Source: Nigrospora sphaerica (taxonomy: Eukaryota > Ascomycota > Sordariomycetes > Amphisphaeriales > Apiosporaceae). Taken from it: a stretch of 64,000 nt of DNA. The position numbers and the translations under genes were made by a program. Position 1 is the stretch's first letter. Each line of letters opens with the position of its first letter. The notes beneath the pieces are model-generated. The model did no database searches. It worked only from the letters and a program-made list of their open reading frames with translations, and was not told the origin of the DNA. Below, one piece after another: positions 58,668-64,000 of this stretch. The DNA lies in NCBI GenBank assembly GCA_018287875.1, contig JAGVVL010000006.1, positions 1-64,000 on the forward strand, written 5' to 3'.

Positions 58668-61600
58668 ATGGGGGACGAGAGGGCTCCTGCCAGGCACGAC
58701 GGTATGCCCTCATCCCCTCAGTCCGGATGCTTCAAACAAGACCACCCAGATTGTAGTCGCGAAAAGACCACGAACAAGACAGCAGGACAGATCAACACCA
58801 TGTACAAGACAGTCGCCCAGAAAGTGCAGCCAGTGGACGACTACCCTTCGGACGGATCAGTCCCAGCCGGATCGACGTCGTGGAAGCAAAAGGCCCTAGA
58901 AGAGATCGCAGACAGGCTTCCGCCTAAGCCGCCAGATGGCCCGATGAAGAACATGCAACCAAGATTCACCACCATGGGACTCAAGGAGCGATTGACGGAC
59001 GAACGATGGGTGGAAATCCTTGATCAGCTGAAAACTTCAGAGATGACACCGGAAGAAACGGCCATTTTCAAGCAGATCCTCCAGAACCGAGAAGCTTGCC
59101 TAGCTTGGGACACTATGGATATGGGCCAGATTCGACCAGAGATCTCACCCCTATACGAGATCCGCACGGTTCCTCACGTCGCATGGCAAGCCAAGAGTGT
59201 GCCAATCCCAGGAGCGCTGATGCCCAAGGCAATTGAGGTCCTTAAGAAGCGCCTTGCCAAAGGATGGCTTGAAGAAGGCCACGGCCCCTACAGGAAAAGC
59301 TGGTTTGTGGTCTCGAAGAAAGACGGCAATGTCAGGCTTATCAATTCGGCTACCCGGCTTAACGGAGTCACGATTAGAGACGCACTGCTACCAAGGGGCT
59401 GCGACGAGTTCGCGGAGTCGTTCGCAAACTGCCAGATGCTGTCAGGGCTTGACCTCCTTTCCGGATACGACCACTGCCCACTGGCGCTAGTCTCTAGAGA
59501 CTTGACGGCCTTCTCAACGCCGCTAGGAGTCCTACGTATGACGACCCTTCCCCAAGGATTCACTAATTCGCCAGGGCACTTCATCCGAGTCATGGCCAGG
59601 ATCCTGTTCGACATTCCTAAGGAAAAGGCCGACTTCTTCTTCGACGACGTCCCAGTTAAAGGACCAACTACACGATACGCTGATCAAGAACTTTACCCTG
59701 GGATACGGCGCTTTGTGCTGGAACACCTTGAGAACTTGGACGCCGTCCTGTTTAATATGGAGCTTGCTGGAGTCTCTATTAGCGGGCCAAAGTCCACTTG
59801 GTGTCAGAAGCAGATTGAAGTTGTGGGCTATCTCTGCGGCTCTGACGGTCGTCGACCACCTGAGAGGAAGGTGATCAAGATCAGAGAGTGGAAAGCCTGC
59901 AGGGACGTCGCGGAGATCCGCAGTTTCCTTGGCTTAGCTGGGTGCTTCCGAGCTTGGATCGTCCGCTATGCCGAGAAGGCAAGACCGTTGACAAGACTCC
60001 TACGAAAGGACATAGTCTTCAGCTGGGGTCCTGATCAAGACACTGCACTCAGAACGCTCAAGAACGAGATAGCCGACGCAGCTGCGCTCATCAAGCCAGA
60101 GTACGGCACGCACAAGTTCTACCTCAGGACTGACGCTTCTGGTATCGGATGGGGGGCAGAGCTAGGCCAACTGGTCGACGGCAAGCGACGCCCTATTCGG
60201 TTCGAATCAGGCTGCTGGAATGACGCTGAAGCCAAATACGACTCTGGCAAGCAAGAGTGTCTCGCCATTGTTAAAGCCTTGAGGAGGCTACGACTCTATC
60301 TGTTCGGCGCGGAGTTTCGCCTGGAGACAGACGCAAGGACTCTCAGGGACCAGCTAAACGACTGCTCAATGAATCTGCTGCCGTCTGCGCCACTGACAAG
60401 ATGGCTAGCCTACATCAAGCTATTCGCTTTCGAGGTCCACCACATCCCTGGCAAGACGAATTACATCGCAGATGCCCTGTCTCGGAAAGGCCGCGGTCCA
60501 TCCGACGACACCGACGATGCTCTTGAGGGCGACATTGACGACTACATTGAGTCGAACATCAACACTGTGGTTTCCGATCAAGACAACCCACGCTCCGAGT
60601 GGGCAGATGTTCGCCACTACCTCGCTACACTAGAGATGCCACAGCGCCTAAAGAACCCGAGCACCCAGACCCTGAGACGACAAGCCACACGGTTCAAAAC
60701 CAGGGCCCAGCGCTTCCTACTCCGAGAAGGAATCCTCTTTAAACAAGCCTCGGACAAGATGCCACCACGCCGAGTAGTGGAAACTCTGGATCAGAAACGC
60801 GCTATCTTCGAGCAAGCACATCAAGACCTGGGTCACAAGGGTCGAGACGCAACCTATAAGAGGATCTCCAACCTCTACTGGTGGGACAACATGTACAAGG
60901 ATGTCCGCGACTGGCAAGCAACCTGCCTGCGATGCGCCAAAGCCTCTGATCAACGACCTTCCGACACGCAACTCTGGACTGAGCCGTCAGACATCCTCAC
61001 AGTCTGGGTCATAGATGTCCAGTACATGCCTTCTTGCAGGGGACACATTGCTACTGTGGAAGCTCGCTGCGAAGCCTCTGGCTATCTCGAAGCTATGAGC
61101 CTGCAGAAGGTCAACTCCGCTGCAATCGCCCGCTTCATCAAGACCAGGATCATCTACCAGCACGGGTGCTTCCGCCGGCTTAAGGTGGATGGCGGCCCAG
61201 AGAACAAGGGCGAAGTCATTGAGGCCGCCAAGCAGCTAGGGTACGAGATATCCTCTGCGCCAGCCTACAGCTCCAAGACGCAGGGTCTGATCGAGAATGG
61301 GCACAAGAGCATTGCCAAGAGTCTCATGAAGATGACTAACGGAACGGGCAAGAACTGGACCTCTCTGCTGCCCCTGGCGGTTTGGGCTGACAGAACTATG
61401 GTACGCTACTTCGGCATGTCCTCGTACAGGCTCCTATACGGAAGGGAACCATTGATGCCCTTCGAACTCAGCACACCGACTTGGCGAGTGCTCAACTGGG
61501 ACGAGAGCATGGACTACGACGAGCTTTTAGAACGACGGATCCGGATGTTAGAAAAGCGACCCGAGGACGTTACGGCAGCCTGCCAAGCAATAGCTGCCCA

Positions 61601-62093
61601 AAGAAAACGGAGAGCGCAAGCTGTTGATCAACGGAGCCATCACAGGATGCGACCAGCCCCTTTAACGAAAGAACACCTTGTCCTTGCTTACGACTACGTC
61701 CGCCATATTGACATGTCCAACTCGAGGAAGCTCCAGTACCGCTGGATGGGCCCGTACAGGATCGAAGAGATTATGCCGCATAATCGCTTCAAGCTGAAGG
61801 ACGTCACCGGTCAGCCCATCAGAGGAATCTTCCACGGCGACCGATTGAAAACATTCGTCAAGGACCCCGACGGAACCTGGGAACCTATAGACGCGGACAA
61901 GGACATCTGGAGTCAAGGCGACCCATTGGCACCACCTGGGCCTAATCAACAGACAGCACCGAGGGCCGAAAGACGGAATTTGCGCACCAAGGACCCCACA
62001 GTCCCTCAAGAGAGAACTGTCAAGACAAGGATTGAAATACCGGTCCCATCAGGCACCTTGCAAGGCTATGAGCGCATCCCAGGCTATTTCTAG
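58668..62093 (+). CDS. pol: reverse transcriptase, RNase H, integrase, 1141 aa
   Basis: ATG 58668, in a different frame from the end of pro (58537) and separated by a stop, so translated separately or by reinitiation. RT: LINSATRLNGVT, SGLDLLSGYDH, TLPQGFTNSP, and the catalytic FFDD at 324-327 (YxDD in most relatives). RNase H: Asp489 in LRTDASGIGW, ECLAIVKALRRLRLYLFG, then IPGKTNYIADALSR. Integrase: zinc-binding H718/H723 and CLRC, catalytic D783 (WVIDVQYM), D841 (KVDGGPENKG) and E876 (GLIENGHKS), 34 residues between the last two; then a C-terminal module with GPYRIEEIM. No chromodomain recognised. Intact throughout, hence presumably functional. Confidence 0.93.
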   Translation: MGDERAPARHDGMPSSPQSGCFKQDHPDCSREKTTNKTAGQINTMYKTVAQKVQPVDDYPSDGSVPAGSTSWKQKALEEIADRLPPKPPDGPMKNMQPRFTTMGLKERLTDERWVEILDQLKTSEMTPEETAIFKQILQNREACLAWDTMDMGQIRPEISPLYEIRTVPHVAWQAKSVPIPGALMPKAIEVLKKRLAKGWLEEGHGPYRKSWFVVSKKDGNVRLINSATRLNGVTIRDALLPRGCDEFAESFANCQMLSGLDLLSGYDHCPLALVSRDLTAFSTPLGVLRMTTLPQGFTNSPGHFIRVMARILFDIPKEKADFFFDDVPVKGPTTRYADQELYPGIRRFVLEHLENLDAVLFNMELAGVSISGPKSTWCQKQIEVVGYLCGSDGRRPPERKVIKIREWKACRDVAEIRSFLGLAGCFRAWIVRYAEKARPLTRLLRKDIVFSWGPDQDTALRTLKNEIADAAALIKPEYGTHKFYLRTDASGIGWGAELGQLVDGKRRPIRFESGCWNDAEAKYDSGKQECLAIVKALRRLRLYLFGAEFRLETDARTLRDQLNDCSMNLLPSAPLTRWLAYIKLFAFEVHHIPGKTNYIADALSRKGRGPSDDTDDALEGDIDDYIESNINTVVSDQDNPRSEWADVRHYLATLEMPQRLKNPSTQTLRRQATRFKTRAQRFLLREGILFKQASDKMPPRRVVETLDQKRAIFEQAHQDLGHKGRDATYKRISNLYWWDNMYKDVRDWQATCLRCAKASDQRPSDTQLWTEPSDILTVWVIDVQYMPSCRGHIATVEARCEASGYLEAMSLQKVNSAAIARFIKTRIIYQHGCFRRLKVDGGPENKGEVIEAAKQLGYEISSAPAYSSKTQGLIENGHKSIAKSLMKMTNGTGKNWTSLLPLAVWADRTMVRYFGMSSYRLLYGREPLMPFELSTPTWRVLNWDESMDYDELLERRIRMLEKRPEDVTAACQAIAAQRKRRAQAVDQRSHHRMRPAPLTKEHLVLAYDYVRHIDMSNSRKLQYRWMGPYRIEEIMPHNRFKLKDVTGQPIRGIFHGDRLKTFVKDPDGTWEPIDADKDIWSQGDPLAPPGPNQQTAPRAERRNLRTKDPTVPQERTVKTRIEIPVPSGTLQGYERIPGYF

Positions 62094-62341
62094 CTACTGG
62101 GAAATTCCTAAAGAACTGAAAACCGATCGATTGACCTGTCGGGTAAAACGAGGAAAGCTACGCTATGGGGGACGACTACGCTGCCCTATACTGCTGCGGG
62201 AACTGTACGAGGGAAAGAGGACGTTTTGATCAAGAGATAGCACAGGACTGGCCCTTCTCATATCCAGCTTGTCTGTCTCTATTTTGCTAGTTGCTTTGTT
62301 TTCATTTTCTTTCTTTCTTTCATTTCGACACACTGCGCTGT

Positions 62342-62350
62342 GGGGGACGG
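62342..62350 (+). other. Polypurine tract
   Basis: GGGGGACGG immediately before the 3' LTR; primer for plus-strand DNA. Confidence 0.75.
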
Positions 62351-62351
62351 T

Positions 62352-62652
62352 TGAGACCGGGCCAGGGCGCTTATGTCAGCCTTGATCAAGGGTGTACGCA
62401 TATATAGGTCAGCCTCCGAAGCGTAGTTCTTGTGGGAGACACCATGGCGTTTTTCCCATCTTTCACTTCAACCACTACGCCTAGGCGCAGCTTCTCACAC
62501 TCATTTCTGTATCTATTTTGAACCTCTTTTGCTGTCCTACATTAAGGACTGCCTTGATCAACAGTATCCTCACCTCTGCTTTACTTTTGGGATCGACCTC
62601 ACGACCGTGTCTTTCCACCAGACTCCCTACAGTTCGGGGTTTCTTGGTTCCA
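62352..62652 (+). repeat. 3' LTR
   Basis: Same 301 bp as 54762-55062, followed by the target duplication ATAT. Confidence 0.95.
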
Positions 62653-62656
62653 ATAT

Positions 62657-63444
62657 AGAGTGTTTACGGCTAATTACGACGAATAGGCTCGCTTTTGTAC
62701 GGGCGATCGACGCTAGCCGCTGCTGCTTCTTCCTTGGTTACAGACACTGAGAAAGTGAATGCATACATGGCAGCAGTAAGTCGGCCATTTTGAACCGCCA
62801 TCGTACTCTTCATCAACGAGACGGCAACCTGGCGATATGCACATGAAAATGCCCGGTACGTTAATCCATTCGTAGGATGTGGTTGACAAAGGCCCGGATC
62901 TATGTGCACCGTCTGACGCTGAGGCTGATACTGAATCGCCTCTTGGTAACCACCAGATTCGCCCAGCTCCCCCGCCCGCAGCCGTCCCATTGCTATAGAG
63001 CTGCCAACCCCGACCAGAGTCACCAACGACGATATGTCGATTATTCTTACCCCACCCACCCCATTGTCGGCGAGAGGCGATCTTCCGGGGTGAGTTGTGC
63101 GCCTTCGTTGCCTGAACCGGCCCTAGCCATTCCCAGTTCCCTGAACCCGACAAAAGCGTCAATTCTAGTACTCCGACGACCTGGCGATTAGCTGTAGCTA
63201 ACCACCCTTATCTACTGTTTACATATAATGTTCATTCACTGACAGTCAAATTCTCACTGACAGCGGCTACTTCCCTTTCCACGAGGACCAGGACCGGCTC
63301 TACCGTGGGCACCCCTTTCACGCCGATGCTTGCAGAGCACAAGAACGATCGATTCGACAAGCTTCACACACCAGTTCGTTAGACGCACAGCAAAATCAGA
63401 CAAAATCCGCGCCTTCCACTTCAGCGCACAAGCCTCGACCAGCA
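62657..63444. other. No gene recognised; pyrimidine-rich upstream of a small gene
   Basis: Frames at 62670-63191 on both strands overlap and lack domains. 63230-63440 is likely promoter of the next entry. Confidence 0.4.
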
Positions 63445-63666
63445 ATGCTGCATTTCCCTCTAGCGTTTACTAACCCCGCCCTATCGGCAACCCCTCCCAC
63501 CATGACTGTCAATGGCAGCACGCCTGTGGCGACCTATGTCCCTAGTGTGACTCACTCCATCCTTACACCTACGGGAAAATACTATCCTTCCAACTACGAA
63601 AAAGGAAACTGCATCAGCGACAACACACACCGTGACCGTCCACCGGGGTCCGGGCCGTATCGGTAA
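63445..63666 (+). CDS. Small candidate protein, 73 aa
   Basis: ATG 63445, or the in-frame ATG 63502 with the better context CCCACCATGA. The sequence VTHSILTPTGKYYPSNYEKG looks like a conserved short motif of secreted or hypothetical fungal proteins, but I cannot name the family. The end (THRDRPPGSGPYR) may come from reading into an intron. Confidence 0.35.
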   Translation: MLHFPLAFTNPALSATPPTMTVNGSTPVATYVPSVTHSILTPTGKYYPSNYEKGNCISDNTHRDRPPGSGPYR

Positions 63667-64000
63667 AGCCTGAATCCCAGATGACCATCAGACGACCTGA
63701 AATATCCATGTGAAATGGAAGAGGCACCACGGAATGCGGAGTGTGGATATGGAAGGTGAAGTGTGGAAAGTGGAAGAAGGCCCGGTAGCTACACATAGGG
63801 TAATCCGTCCCTTGTATGTTTTATAGTTCGGCCATTTGAGTACGGACTTCTTATGATTGTCTCTTGAAATGGGGTTACTGAGTGTTGATGGGTTTTCCAA
63901 GATGAGTCGGAAAAGGCTGAAGCTTGGGTACGTTGAGGTGGTGGAAATGATACATCGTCCGACTGCTGGTGTGCTGGTCAGGTCATGAACGGTAGTGGGT
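63667..64000. other. 3' flank, nothing recognised
   Basis: Includes a short GTGTGGAAAGTGGAAG purine-rich stretch at 63739-63776. Confidence 0.4.

Larger units (their letters stand above)
54762..62652 (+). mobile_element. Complete Ty3/Gypsy LTR retrotransposon, 7891 bp
   Basis: Two 301-bp LTRs (TG...CA) that I find identical on reading, flanked by ATAT on both sides (54758-54761, 62653-62656). Primer-binding site, gag with zinc knuckle, protease, RT, RNase H and integrase in Ty3/Gypsy order, and a polypurine tract follow. Identical LTRs mean very recent insertion. The pol frame is intact; gag-pro has apparent one-base breaks like those in host genes. Confidence 0.95.

Overview
The window looks like chromosomal DNA of a filamentous ascomycete, probably a Sordariomycete. 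I infer this from introns of 44 to 71 bp with GTAAGT/GTCAGT-type donors and CAG/TAG acceptors, fungal Zn2Cys6 regulators, a fungal PAS-domain protein, a JmjC protein, an RGS-domain fragment, Fot1/Pogo-type DNA transposons, Tad-like LINE fragments and a Ty3/Gypsy element. There is no operon structure. Most of the DNA is repeat-rich accessory sequence with a few genes scattered in it.

Layout. 0-12 kb: a gag-like fragment at the edge, two inverted remnants of one pogo element (867-1257, 10839-11227), an unrecognised acidic protein (2827-4511), a 5-hydroxyisourate-hydrolase/transthyretin-like gene with a decayed tandem copy (5249-7389), and a MATE-like transporter (9051-10568). 11.7-18.1 kb: LINE 3' ends, a pogo element with 42-bp perfect inverted repeats (12344-14268), a LINE ORF2 piece, an RGS fragment and a third, heavily decayed pogo transposase. 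18.5-21 kb: a large JmjC gene. 22.6-28 kb: a LINE 3' end, a 16-bp minisatellite, purine-rich degenerate repeats and a 400-bp duplication. 28-41 kb: a gene-poor GC-rich block with a 0.8-kb tandem duplication and a broken zinc-cluster gene. 41-53 kb: a conserved hypothetical gene, a 764-codon zinc-cluster regulator, an intact three-exon PAS gene and a six-exon zinc-cluster regulator. 54.8-62.7 kb: a complete, young Ty3/Gypsy element with apparently identical 301-bp LTRs. 62.7-64 kb: a small candidate gene.

Two patterns cut across the window. First, almost every real gene is broken by the apparent loss of one base, usually in a homopolymer (near 219, 3060, 10102, 20284, 39845, 44970, 51155, 52065, 52190, and 56180, 56695, 56840 in the young retroelement). 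Restoring one base at each site gives a continuous reading frame, and in the six-exon regulator the exon phases also close. This looks more like assembly or sequencing error than decay, so most of these genes should not be called dead without checking reads. The pogo copies are different: they also carry stops and insertions and are truly decayed. Second, the heptamer GATCAAG occurs about 16 times in the 7.9-kb retroelement, roughly 0.5 expected, spread across LTR and coding DNA.

I did not find a clearly new molecular system. The best candidates for undescribed biology are the acidic protein at 2827-4511, the paired conserved segments at 26.3/27.2 kb, and the GATCAAG enrichment.
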